A DNA stretch of 64,000 nucleotides from Thermoactinomyces sp. DSM 45892 (lineage in GTDB: Bacteria; Bacillota; Bacilli; Thermoactinomycetales; Thermoactinomycetaceae): the NCBI RefSeq assembly GCF_900107305.1, contig NZ_FNPL01000001.1, positions 1 through 64,000 on the forward strand, in the 5' to 3' direction. Under the pieces are notes generated by a model. It had not been told where the DNA came from. It searched no databases and was given only the letters and a program-made list of their open reading frames with translations. Of the stretch, positions 28,616 to 36,730 are shown one piece after another. Numbering within the stretch: position 1 is the first letter of the stretch; each line of letters begins with the position of its first letter. The position numbers and the translations under genes were made by a program.

Positions 28616-29047
28616 ATGAACAATGTAATTACCTTTGATTCAAGCATACCAGACCAGCTAATCTCATTTGCCGTAATTATTTGTAAGTACAATGACAAAT
28701 GGTTGTTCTGTAAACACAAGAATCGGGATACCTACGAAACAGTCGGTGGCAGACGGGAACAGGGAGAATCCATCTTTCAAACAGCTCGTCGAGAATTATT
28801 CGAAGAGTCAGGAGCAATCACATACGAACTAGATTTGGTAAGCAGATATCGGATGAATGATCTGAATACCTGCGGAGCTCTGTTTTATGCAGACATTCAA
28901 ACGTTATCCACTTTACCAGAATCCGAAATTGAATCAATCCATTTCTTTGATGAAATTCCTCAAAATCTCACATATCCGCATGTACAACAACTTCTAACAG
29001 CCCGAGTCTTAGACCATCTTTATACATCAATGATAGGGAAAGGTTGA
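28616..29047 (+). CDS. Nudix hydrolase
   Basis: The 143-residue protein holds a perfect Nudix box at residues 45-67 (G-x5-E-x7-R-E-L-x-E-E-x-G), preceded by YETVGGRREQGE. Nudix enzymes cleave nucleoside diphosphates linked to another group; the sequence alone does not give the substrate. ATG 28616 follows AAGGAGG. The stop TGA abuts the ATG of the radical-SAM gene, so translation is coupled and both proteins probably act in the same pathway, perhaps a nucleotide-derived modification or repair. Confidence 0.9.
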   Translation: MNNVITFDSSIPDQLISFAVIICKYNDKWLFCKHKNRDTYETVGGRREQGESIFQTARRELFEESGAITYELDLVSRYRMNDLNTCGALFYADIQTLSTLPESEIESIHFFDEIPQNLTYPHVQQLLTARVLDHLYTSMIGKG

Positions 29048-30622
29048 ATGCTAATGCTTACAAACATCTTTGATACACCTCAGAAATATTTAGACATCAT
29101 CAGGAGTTCTACTTGTATAAAGGAAGAGAATCAGAAAAGGCACAATGGAAAGTCAATGGTCGTAGTACACCCCACTCGTCATTGCAAGGTGGGATGTACC
29201 CACTGTATCTTCTACTCCCAGCCAAAACGAGGAGTGAGCGCAGACATTAAAGACGAAATGTCTTGGACTGGCTGTAATCACACTATCCAGTTCATCAATG
29301 CCGCAAATGTTGAATATTTACTAATCGCAGGCGGAGGAGAACCCTTTGAAAAAGAAGAGGTTGTTTGTCACATGGTGGAACATTGCTTCGCCAATCGCAT
29401 CGTAATAGCGACCAATGGTTTTTGGGGAAAGACAAAAGCAGTTAAAGTTTTAATTAGATTGCAAGAGATTCTCGAGCGTAGGAATGATGATGTAACACTT
29501 GTTCTCCGATTGAGCTTAGACGAATGGCACACAGACCGAATTGGGAATGGGGCAATTGTAAATATCATAAAAGCGTTTGATGAGTTCGGTAAGCATCCAC
29601 ACTTAAAGTTAGAGTTGCACACAATCGAAAACGATAAATCAATTGATGTATTGCAAAAAGTTTTCCCCAACAGTCAAAAGCAAGATGATTTCATCCAAGT
29701 TGTCTCTGATAACAATACGGTTTTGAAGAACAGTAAAAAACGAGGAGTTTTAACTTTAGCAAGCGGGCTGGAAATTCCAATTGGATACGCCAAGCTGTTC
29801 TATCCAAACCTGTTGATCGATTTAAATCGTTCCGATGAAGATTTACGACACATCATGAAACCTTTCTATGAAGATGTCCTAGTCAACCAGAAAGGTAATT
29901 ATTGTACTATTCACAACAGCGATGGGACGGTGGGTTTAGATTATCTCATTAACTTTAACGGCAACATTACCACTTGGGGCAACTATCAGTTGGACTCAGT
30001 AAGCAACATCTACATTGACTCATATGATGCTGTACAGAGAAATCTCTACAATGACATAGTTAGCTATGCTTTCATTGATAAGGATCATGAGTTCCGTGAA
30101 AGCATAGTCGAAGAAGTAAACCTCCATGCCGTGCGTAGGGCCAGTGGTGTCAATATCCGAGACTATAGTGGTGCGCTTCTTCTACAAGAACACCACACTT
30201 GTCTATACTTTGCCGTGCGAATGATACAACACTATCTATCAGAAGGCATACTTGATCAATCCATATTGGACAAGCTCCCTTTTGAACTATCTGCTGTCAT
30301 TTGTGCTGATCAGAATAATGTTTTGAATATTTACCAAAAATCCAACTACTCCATTATTCAACAGTATATGGAATCAAACTGTACTGAAAACGATTGGAGG
30401 GATTTATACAGGCTCATCAATCTAAACCATTACCGTGTAACTGAGGAGCAAAAGAAACAAGGTCTCAAATTTTTCAATGATAAATTCGGAACTACGTACA
30501 CTCATCCTCATGAGTTAATTTCAGACATGGATGCCAAAGGAATTATCTCTCGATTAATGGATCGTATGAATTTGCAACAATCCAAAGTCGAGGAATTGTA
30601 TCAAAATCCTGTAATAACCTAA
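29048..30622 (+). CDS. radical SAM enzyme with C-terminal extension, unknown substrate
   Basis: A 524-residue protein with the radical-SAM cluster motif C46-x3-C50-x2-C53 (HCKVGCTHC) and the SAM-binding GGGEPF at 95-100. The core spans about 35-260. Residues 290-350 (CTIHNSDGTVGLDYLINF, then GNITTWGNYQLDSVSNIY) resemble the layout of a SPASM/Twitch region but with only one Cys there, so a second cluster is doubtful. The last ~170 residues are unlike anything I know. It follows the Nudix gene with TGAATG overlap-type spacing. Length excludes viperin-like enzymes (about 300 residues). The divergent HTH-TPR gene may control the cassette. Confidence 0.85.
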   Translation: MLMLTNIFDTPQKYLDIIRSSTCIKEENQKRHNGKSMVVVHPTRHCKVGCTHCIFYSQPKRGVSADIKDEMSWTGCNHTIQFINAANVEYLLIAGGGEPFEKEEVVCHMVEHCFANRIVIATNGFWGKTKAVKVLIRLQEILERRNDDVTLVLRLSLDEWHTDRIGNGAIVNIIKAFDEFGKHPHLKLELHTIENDKSIDVLQKVFPNSQKQDDFIQVVSDNNTVLKNSKKRGVLTLASGLEIPIGYAKLFYPNLLIDLNRSDEDLRHIMKPFYEDVLVNQKGNYCTIHNSDGTVGLDYLINFNGNITTWGNYQLDSVSNIYIDSYDAVQRNLYNDIVSYAFIDKDHEFRESIVEEVNLHAVRRASGVNIRDYSGALLLQEHHTCLYFAVRMIQHYLSEGILDQSILDKLPFELSAVICADQNNVLNIYQKSNYSIIQQYMESNCTENDWRDLYRLINLNHYRVTEEQKKQGLKFFNDKFGTTYTHPHELISDMDAKGIISRLMDRMNLQQSKVEELYQNPVIT

Positions 30623-30633
30623 TGAACTCATAC

Positions 30634-30694
30634 AAAGGAGGTGGCAAATATGTAAGAAATACATTTAAGTAATGGAGAATGCCCTGTCTGATAT
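30634..30694 (+). other. strong ribosome site before an ATG-TAA, broken or minimal ORF
   Basis: After the radical-SAM stop codon there is AAAGGAGGTG (30634-30643), the best ribosome site in the area, seven bases before ATG at 30650, which is followed directly by TAA. If that TAA were sense, the frame would continue EIHLSNGECPV and stop at 30691, a 13-residue peptide. Either a tiny gene has gained a nonsense mutation, or this is a minimal ORF. The gap 30623-31150 otherwise shows only the weak features listed below. Confidence 0.35.
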
Positions 30695-30768
30695 ATCTAT
30701 ATAAAAAATCAAATACGATGGATGTAGATGAAATTGAGACTCGTTCTTCGTATTTTGTCTAGTTTTGA

Positions 30769-30978
30769 TCACTTACAGAATGCAAATGAACGACAATTGG
30801 AAATGACGATCTCTGTTGTTACGCTCTTTCTTTTCTTTGCACCTATTATACAAAGACCAACATCATATGTTCGGGTCCACACTCCGTAGGAAATCCTCTT
30901 GAAAAGCGGTCTAAATAAAGGGAGTGAGGCATTTGTTACTGATCTATTTTGTGATTTTTGGCTTTTATTATGATCCAT
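30769..30978 (-). CDS. possible small basic protein
   Basis: From ATG 30978 (TTTGGAG eight bases upstream) a 69-residue basic, Ser/Arg/Lys-rich product is encoded, MDHNKSQKSQNRSVTNASLP.... No family is recognised and composition is only weakly protein-like. It is listed because the ribosome site is good and the region is otherwise empty. Confidence 0.25.
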   Translation of the reverse strand: MDHNKSQKSQNRSVTNASLPLFRPLFKRISYGVWTRTYDVGLCIIGAKKRKSVTTEIVISNCRSFAFCK

Positions 30979-31013
30979 ATGCATAACTCCAAATTCGTGA
31001 AATTGAAATAGCT

Positions 31014-31047
31014 AAGAGGGTCATTCTATTATCAAGAACGACCCTCT
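31014..31047. terminator. hairpin, possible terminator
   Basis: AAGAGGGTC-TTCT and AGAA-GACCCTCT arms around a 7-base loop, one mismatch, with only a short U run. It lies between the small ORF and the membrane gene downstream. Confidence 0.4.
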
Positions 31048-31150
31048 ATATTGTTTGGCATTACAAATAGTTCACATCATGTCTTAGTCTTTCCATGTTC
31101 TATAATAGATAGCTTCATCTACTAGCCAAGCCTGTAAAATACGCAAGAAG

Positions 31151-31363
31151 TCAGCTTTCATTAGGATCGTTTGAACGATAGATCATTTGAAAAACTTTTT
31201 TAAAGTCAATCATTAATGGGATGATAATCATACTACCCACCATCCCAATCAAACAGCCACCTAATGCAAAATTCCAGTTTTCACTCGACCACGGGCCCGT
31301 TAGAAAAAACGCTCCAGTTATAACAACTAGTACTACACTTAATGCCATTATCTTTACATTCAT
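31151..31363 (-). CDS. small two-helix membrane protein, unknown
   Basis: From ATG 31363 (AAAGGAG eight bases upstream; the ATG six bases earlier is too close) the product has 70 residues with two helices (about 3-22 and 34-54) and a charged tail (KKVFQMIYRSNDPNES). It shares the strand with the SASP gene, with a terminator between. No family is recognised. Small membrane proteins of this kind are frequent in SPbeta-like prophages. Confidence 0.6.
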   Translation of the reverse strand: MNVKIMALSVVLVVITGAFFLTGPWSSENWNFALGGCLIGMVGSMIIIPLMIDFKKVFQMIYRSNDPNES

Positions 31364-31388
31364 CTTCATAACTCCTTTGTATCTAAAT

Positions 31389-31421
31389 AAAAAACCCCCA
31401 ACCTATGCATTGAGGGCTTAA
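31389..31421 (-). terminator. terminator of the SASP gene
   Basis: Minus-strand hairpin CCCTCAA...TTGGGGG followed by TTTTTT, about 110 bases after the SASP stop codon. Confidence 0.7.
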
Positions 31422-31525
31422 CGTAAATCAAATATTATTGGAGAGAAACCTTATCCAATATTGTTACCCATAGCCCGACAGAATAGACACGCTAATCGCA
31501 CTATGGCTACTGGCTCCACTTGACA

Positions 31526-31738
31526 CTAAGCTCTAATACTTGTAGCTCCTAACTGAACTAATCGTCTAGTTATTTCTCCACCAACATATCCATTCTCACG
31601 AGAGGCAGTGTCTGCACCAAGCTGAACTCCGAATTCAGATGCAATCTCGTTCTTCATTTGATCCAAGCTATTCTGGACTTGATTGTTATGTGTGTGTTTC
31701 ACTTTGACATTCCTCCTTTGAAAATTATTATTGTCCAT
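31526..31738 (-). CDS. alpha/beta-type small acid-soluble spore protein
   Basis: The 70-residue product contains the SASP core: [19 protein letters not shown], with the EIASE-type GPR cleavage site, and [16 protein letters not shown]. These proteins coat and protect spore DNA and are degraded on germination. It shows that the host forms endospores. AGGAGG precedes the ATG. Its location inside the element is notable; SPbeta also carries a SASP gene (sspC). Expression would be expected from a forespore sigma-G promoter, which I did not locate with confidence. Confidence 0.92.
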   Translation of the reverse strand: MDNNNFQRRNVKVKHTHNNQVQNSLDQMKNEIASEFGVQLGADTASRENGYVGGEITRRLVQLGATSIRA

Positions 31739-31904
31739 AAAAAACGGAATATACCAATATACAGTTCCTTATATTCCCATAAAGTTAGTTGAACGATTAT
31801 CCTTTTGTTTCCTTTGAAGGTTTGTAGTCCACCATCAGAATTGATAAAATGGATGTAAAATGACTAACAATGTGGAAAAGATATGCAGAAAGGAGCGAAT
31901 ACAA

Positions 31905-32480
31905 GTGGGAAAACAAATCATCCAAGATAAACGATATACCTACTCTGAGTTTTTAGAAATGGAGTCCGAAGAAGGCGAACGCTGGGAGCTAATCGATGGC
32001 AAGCCTGTCTTATTGGCTAGACCTTCTCAACGCCATCAAGACATTCTCCTTAACATTGCCAGCGCTTTAAAGAATCACTTAAAAGGGAAAACATGTAAAG
32101 TGCGAATGGATAGTGATGTAAATCTTTTTGGCAAGGAAGACGATGAAATTCGTTATATAGTGGCTCCTGATCTATATGTATCCTGCGACCTTAGAAAGGA
32201 CGATGGTCAAAAACATAACGGTGCACCTGATCTCGTGATTGAAATCCTCTCCACCAATTACATGAAAGACCGTTGGAGAAATTATCAGCTCTATGAACAG
32301 GCAGGTGTTCGAGAGTTCTGGGTAGTTGATCAATACCGCAATACGGTAGATATCTTTGTGTTGAAAGATGGGGAATTCAAGCTTCAAGGAGTATATGGTA
32401 GAGAAGACGAAGACACTGCCATCATACCAAGTTCAGCCCTAGAAGACTTTGAAATCCATGTAAATGATATCTTTGAATAA
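31905..32480 (+). CDS. Uma2-family (DUF820) PD-(D/E)XK endonuclease-like protein
   Basis: With GTG 31905 (AAAGGAG nine bases upstream) the product is 191 residues. It shows the Uma2 pattern: YTYSEFLEMESEEGERWELIDG at the start, VAPDLYVSC, GAPDLVIEILS with the catalytic D-x-n-E-x-L, and the YEQAGVREFWVVD stretch. The family has a restriction-endonuclease fold and unknown biological role, is often multi-copy, and is common in cyanobacteria and Bacillota. It is monocistronic with its own terminator. Confidence 0.88.
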   Translation: MGKQIIQDKRYTYSEFLEMESEEGERWELIDGKPVLLARPSQRHQDILLNIASALKNHLKGKTCKVRMDSDVNLFGKEDDEIRYIVAPDLYVSCDLRKDDGQKHNGAPDLVIEILSTNYMKDRWRNYQLYEQAGVREFWVVDQYRNTVDIFVLKDGEFKLQGVYGREDEDTAIIPSSALEDFEIHVNDIFE

Positions 32481-32490
32481 GTACAGATAC

Positions 32491-32529
32491 AAAAAAGTTC
32501 CTCTCTATTTTTCTGAGAAGAACTTTTTT
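32491..32529 (+). terminator. terminator after the Uma2 gene
   Basis: AAAAAAGTTC-TCT paired with AGA-GAACTTTTTT, located between convergent genes and usable in both directions. Confidence 0.75.
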
Positions 32530-32549
32530 ATTTGTTCCATATACTCCAT

Positions 32550-33281
32550 TCAATTAGCTTTTGTGTCAGTACCTATCTGGTATTTTCGAGAAATAAGATC
32601 AATGGAGCGTTGGGTCGGTTCATAGCCATACTCATAGCATTCTTTATAAATACGAGGCAATTTCTTTAGGCGAAAGTTGAGATCATCCTTATCGAAAAAA
32701 TGTATATCAAAACTCTCATGTCCAAGCCATTCTTTATACATTTCATAAGCTTGTCCTCTTCTCTTGCTGTAAGCAGTTACTAGTTCATGAAGCCCCATAA
32801 CTCCACCCACATCTTCAACGATACCATACCCGCTTCCTTCCAATACTCTAGGCAACTCACTTGCATGTATCTCCTGTTTTTCGCAGGATTCAAAGGATAC
32901 ATTGACTTCCCATCTGTCTCCATAATCATCTTCAAAAGTTAGGTTCCACGGAGCTTCCCTATTAATTCGGGAAAGGCGGATCTGATCCGCTTCATAAAAG
33001 ATTTCATCCTCCCTTACATAGGTCTCATCTATGGGAAGCTCATAACGCACAAATTTTTTCACATTAGGAATGAGATCAACCTTTTGTGGATCATCGAGAA
33101 ATAAATAGTCGATCTGCTCTCTAAACCCAAACAGGTGACTCGCTTCCATCTCAAACAAAACCATCAAGGAGTATCCTAACTCTGCCATGGTTTTATTTCC
33201 ATTGATCTCAAATCGTCTCCAGATTTTTGGTTCAAAATCAGACAGTTCCGCATAAAACCGATAGACAAGGTGTTGTGCCAT
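32550..33281 (-). CDS. pRiA4b ORF-3-like (IS1096 passenger type) protein
   Basis: ATG 33281 (TGGAGG upstream) gives 243 residues. The N-terminal 150 residues match the pRiA4b_Orf3 domain as I know it: VYRFYAELSDFEPKIWRRFEI, ELGYSLMVLFEMEASHLFGF, and DDYGDRWEVNVSFE. In this family the region before the end usually contains GGxxGL, seen here as GGVMGLHEL. The function is unknown; members are found as passengers of mobile elements and in plasmids, and the domain recurs in phage cargo. No transposase is adjacent. Confidence 0.8.
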   Translation of the reverse strand: MAQHLVYRFYAELSDFEPKIWRRFEINGNKTMAELGYSLMVLFEMEASHLFGFREQIDYLFLDDPQKVDLIPNVKKFVRYELPIDETYVREDEIFYEADQIRLSRINREAPWNLTFEDDYGDRWEVNVSFESCEKQEIHASELPRVLEGSGYGIVEDVGGVMGLHELVTAYSKRRGQAYEMYKEWLGHESFDIHFFDKDDLNFRLKKLPRIYKECYEYGYEPTQRSIDLISRKYQIGTDTKAN

Positions 33282-33365
33282 GATTCGCCTCCATTTGTTT
33301 ATCATCTATACACAAGCGTAACCAAAAAAGGATCCTCTATAACTCTTGTATAGCCTGTCTTATCC

Positions 33366-33734
33366 TTAAACCAAACGAATAAATTCATTATTATCCTCTT
33401 CAAATTTTGTATACATATTACTATGAACATCAAGAAATTGACAGCCATCTGTAGTAAAAAATTCTTTCGGAATAACACCTTCAAACCAAACCCTATGCTC
33501 GCTCGCTTTATGCCACAGTTTAAATGTTTGCTTGCCCACTTTTCCTTCGTAACGAAAAGTAGCATCTAATCCATTAAAATCTTCTTCTAAGTCTTCTAAC
33601 CAATCCTCATCCTCCAACTCTTCTTTGGTTAACTTTTTCTCCCTTATCGCAATCTCTAAGTCTTCATTAGCTATAGGGAAGTCATCAAGAAAATACCAAT
33701 TGATATGATTAGTAGAAAATACGATCTTAGTCAT
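33366..33734 (-). CDS. acidic protein, unknown function
   Basis: A 122-residue acidic protein (EELEDEDWLEDLEEDFNG in the middle) with aromatic-rich ends (NHINWYFLDDFP, HKASEHRVWFEG). AGGAGATGAGATA precedes the ATG. I recognise no family. Such small, acidic, isolated cargo proteins in phages are sometimes anti-defence or immunity factors, but nothing in this one shows that. Confidence 0.55.
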   Translation of the reverse strand: MTKIVFSTNHINWYFLDDFPIANEDLEIAIREKKLTKEELEDEDWLEDLEEDFNGLDATFRYEGKVGKQTFKLWHKASEHRVWFEGVIPKEFFTTDGCQFLDVHSNMYTKFEEDNNEFIRLV

Positions 33735-33871
33735 TATCTCATCTCCTCATTCTATTTAAATCCCACATCGGCTCCACTTATAAACTTCAAACCTACTAAA
33801 TCTACACTCTAAAAAACACAAAAGATAGCAATTTCACCTATTAAATTTTCCAAAAATATCAACAAGTTCGC

Positions 33872-34027
33872 TCATTTCAAGCCTCTTACCATCAGGATTT
33901 TCACAATACGCTTCGATATCGAGGTTACGATATCTGCCCTTAGCAAACCCTTACTCCCTATATACTCCTGAGTAGATCGACAGACACTTGAACTTTTATC
34001 AAAATCATATGTAACTGGTGGGAACAT
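33872..34027 (-). CDS. possible 51-residue protein
   Basis: GGAGGAG lies six bases before ATG 34027 and the frame runs 51 codons (MFPPVTYDFDKSSSVCRSTQ...). The longer version of this frame begins inside a terminator hairpin and is not credible. No family is recognised. Only the ribosome site supports it. Confidence 0.3.
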   Translation of the reverse strand: MFPPVTYDFDKSSSVCRSTQEYIGSKGLLRADIVTSISKRIVKILMVRGLK

Positions 34028-34121
34028 TGTAAACTCCTCCATTCTAGTACGAATCACTTTAAATGAAAATATATCATATATACATGCAAAAACCAGTATA
34101 AATGCCTCTCTAGGATTTCCT

Positions 34122-34180
34122 AAAAAAGAAATGCCCTTAGTTCTTTTTATATCAGAAGAGACTAAGAGCATTTCTTTTTT
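34122..34180 (-). terminator. long inverted repeat downstream of the PIWI-RE operon
   Basis: AAAAAAGAAATGC-CTTAGT (34122 on) pairs with ACTAAG-GCATTTCTTTTTT (ending 34180), loop about 17 bases, with one or two mismatches and A/T runs on both flanks. It stands 120 bases after the PIWI-RE stop codon and probably ends that operon. Confidence 0.7.
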
Positions 34181-34300
34181 CAATGTCGTTTTTGTTTATT
34201 GCTGATTGCTTCTAGTTCACTTACCAGCAAATAGATAGATTCCTCATACCGACAAGCACTTTTGTGCCTAGTGTATTATAGCGAATCTAGATCCCTATAA

Positions 34301-36724
34301 TTAAATTTTCTCCATATATTCTTTCAACTCGCCTAACAATCTCAAACTAAAATCATATTTCCCATGAAAGTTGGTAGTAATATGAATATCACGACTGTTG
34401 TTGACTACATTCGCAATTTCTAACAGATTATCGGTATCATTACTCACTATTAACAGCTCCGCCAGTTGCCGATCTTTAAAATTAGCCGACTTTCTTGAGA
34501 ATCTCGTGTCCCATTTACCTACGGTATCCGTATCAGGTTTTTGACCTATCGCAAAGAATAAATGCTCATGTAATTGAATCATTCCCTTGGTTTTTGCTGT
34601 CTCTTCCTTGCTATGATCATAAGTATAAAAACCAGGGACATCCCAACCTACATTATAACGACATAGGGATAGAGTAGGGACATAATCCAACAGATGATGT
34701 TTCAACTCGAAATGATCATTTCTTAGATGTTCAAAATACCTACGCACTCCTGCAGATATAGTCAAAATTTTATGTTCATCTTTATACAAGTTAAAGAACC
34801 CAATGAGGTTTCTTTCGATTTCATGCCAATTTAGATCCGTTACAATTTCCTTTTTTATGGAATCAATATGAGCCAACCAATCATCTTGATAGATGAACTT
34901 CTTACTTTTTAATAAATAGTAACCGACCTTCCCTGATGTACAGCAAGACAAAATAGGCAAATATGAAACCTTGTCGTCTTCCCTTTTATCATTGATTCTT
35001 AATAGATCAAATCCATAAAGGTTATATTTAAAGCACGTCATAGAACCCATAAATCCAGATTTAGAAAAAATATCTAGCAAAGACTTCTCGATCCTGATGT
35101 AATTGTCATTAACTATCTCGCCTTTTTTCTTTTCTGTTAAAGCTTCATTAGGTATTTTGATTGGATGTATGAATTGGGTCTTCATTTCTTTCAATGCAAA
35201 TGCCTTTCTTATAACATCTTTAGGATCGCCTGTTTTGTCCTTATCATCTTCATATGCAGGTATTTGAATTAAATGATACGCGCCTTTCGACTGCTTCTTC
35301 TGGTCCAATATATCGAGTATTTCGTTCACTCTTTCTGTTTTTACAACATCCGAATCATTGTCCATCTTCCGATCCATGTTCTCAAGCGATTCTTGCTTGA
35401 CAGTCAAAAACACTTCTTTCCCATTCGCAGTCTGAATCATATATCTATCCGATCCAAGCTTTCGAAATCCGAGAAAGCTGTTATTGATTACATCCAACAC
35501 CCAATCAAATAAGACCTGATCATCGGACCATACATGGAGTGACATAAACTCATTTTTCCCCTTAGAGTCAACTTCATGAAAATCAACCGTTCTTCTACCA
35601 TCTTTTTTCCCAAAGATTTTGTTAGGCTTTTGAATCCCTTCATCTTTTTGAAGAGGAAACGATTTCGTCAAGTCAATGGGATCGAATGAATCCATGAAAT
35701 AATTGTACAGAGCTTTTTTTAGCTGTGGCTCTATCCCAGAACCAACTCTATGAGAACTACCAAAACTGCTATTTCCATATGGCACAGCTATAAAGAAATC
35801 ATCCATCTCTAAAAATGAACGGGGATTTGCTACTAGCTCATCTAAGTTGTATCTTTTCCTCGTTAACTTTTGAAAACTGTATTCATGATTAAAGCAAAAA
35901 GCAGGCCTATATCTACCTCCTTCACCTCTCACAGACTTAATCTGAAAGCGAAAAAACGGCGACCCCTGACGTTCTTTATCTAGAACATACAACGAATGAT
36001 TCTTCTTACGATCTAACACCAATGACTCGGACTTTTGATAGGTGTCTCTTTGCCATCGACGAATGGATGGATTAATTGTAATTCTTTTCTCCTTTGTCCA
36101 AGGATCCACAGTTGAATTAAAAGTAATGACAAATGAAAAATAGTCTTCCTTTAACAAGATTGGCATGGATATTGCTTGGTGCCTGCGACCAGAGAATGCG
36201 GTCCGAAAATCACAGATCATTTCTCTTTCTTTTCTATCCTGTGTTTCTAAAAACTCGAATCTCCGAACGCCTTGACAGAAATATCGGGTTAACAATCCTT
36301 CAATGACCTTATCATTATCCTTGATCTCATCCACACTTAACTTTGAATCATAAATTAAGTGAAAGTCCAGTAATCTTGCCAAATCACTGATCCCCGTCTG
36401 CTTATCAACCCACAAAAACCAATCTTTAATTAATTCTTGTAGTTCCTCTAGATACTTAAGCTTGTCCACTACATACAGCCAAGGTTTCTTTCCATTCAAT
36501 GCGTCTTCTGTAAGAGAGTAAGAAATGACCCCTGGATGCAAGCTCTGGATATGTCTCCCCAGTGGATCAAGCTTTAACCTTTTTACGTATTGTTTCGTTT
36601 CATTTTCATCATAAAACAACACACTCCAAGCTTGTGGCATATATACTGGATACACATTCATCGAATTTAACCATTCTTCATTTAAACTTCCCATTAAGAG
36701 TTGAGCGGTATATTTATTCCCCAT
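34301..36724 (-). CDS. PIWI-RE protein (prokaryotic PIWI family, conserved R and E)
   Basis: The 807-residue protein matches the pPIWI_RE architecture: an N-terminal alpha/beta region (about 1-370) as in DUF3962, a middle MID-like part, and a C-terminal RNase H-fold PIWI domain (about 550-807). The C-terminal landmarks fit the family as I know it: LCRYNVGWDVPGFYTY (R689), HLFFAIGQKPDT (719-732), RQLAELLIV (E756) and a final segment FSLRLLGELKEYM. Relatives are proposed to use nucleic-acid guides; most lack the classical slicer tetrad, with conserved Arg/Glu instead. It is the third gene of an operon with a DinG-like helicase (6 bases upstream) and a nuclease, the canonical three-gene island. 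GAGGAG precedes the ATG. Family assignment is strong; mechanism is inference. Confidence 0.82.
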   Translation of the reverse strand: MGNKYTAQLLMGSLNEEWLNSMNVYPVYMPQAWSVLFYDENETKQYVKRLKLDPLGRHIQSLHPGVISYSLTEDALNGKKPWLYVVDKLKYLEELQELIKDWFLWVDKQTGISDLARLLDFHLIYDSKLSVDEIKDNDKVIEGLLTRYFCQGVRRFEFLETQDRKEREMICDFRTAFSGRRHQAISMPILLKEDYFSFVITFNSTVDPWTKEKRITINPSIRRWQRDTYQKSESLVLDRKKNHSLYVLDKERQGSPFFRFQIKSVRGEGGRYRPAFCFNHEYSFQKLTRKRYNLDELVANPRSFLEMDDFFIAVPYGNSSFGSSHRVGSGIEPQLKKALYNYFMDSFDPIDLTKSFPLQKDEGIQKPNKIFGKKDGRRTVDFHEVDSKGKNEFMSLHVWSDDQVLFDWVLDVINNSFLGFRKLGSDRYMIQTANGKEVFLTVKQESLENMDRKMDNDSDVVKTERVNEILDILDQKKQSKGAYHLIQIPAYEDDKDKTGDPKDVIRKAFALKEMKTQFIHPIKIPNEALTEKKKGEIVNDNYIRIEKSLLDIFSKSGFMGSMTCFKYNLYGFDLLRINDKREDDKVSYLPILSCCTSGKVGYYLLKSKKFIYQDDWLAHIDSIKKEIVTDLNWHEIERNLIGFFNLYKDEHKILTISAGVRRYFEHLRNDHFELKHHLLDYVPTLSLCRYNVGWDVPGFYTYDHSKEETAKTKGMIQLHEHLFFAIGQKPDTDTVGKWDTRFSRKSANFKDRQLAELLIVSNDTDNLLEIANVVNNSRDIHITTNFHGKYDFSLRLLGELKEYMEKI

Positions 36725-36730
36725 AGAACA

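Noticed and set aside
29048-30622. Radical SAM protein as a prokaryotic viperin
   Set aside because: It is about 200 residues too long, has an uncharacteristic C-terminal half and a Nudix partner; the viperin-specific C-terminal motif is not seen.
30769-31150. Insertion sequence remnant in the gap after the radical SAM gene
   Set aside because: No terminal inverted repeats, target duplication or transposase-like reading frame was visible.
33872-34183. 103-residue version of the small ORF downstream of PIWI-RE
   Set aside because: Its start lies inside a terminator hairpin; only the inner ATG at 34027 has a ribosome site.
34301-36724. 807-residue protein as a classical long prokaryotic Argonaute
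   Set aside because: The C-terminal motifs and the fixed helicase/REase neighbours fit PIWI-RE; the DEDX slicer tetrad and a PAZ domain could not be read.
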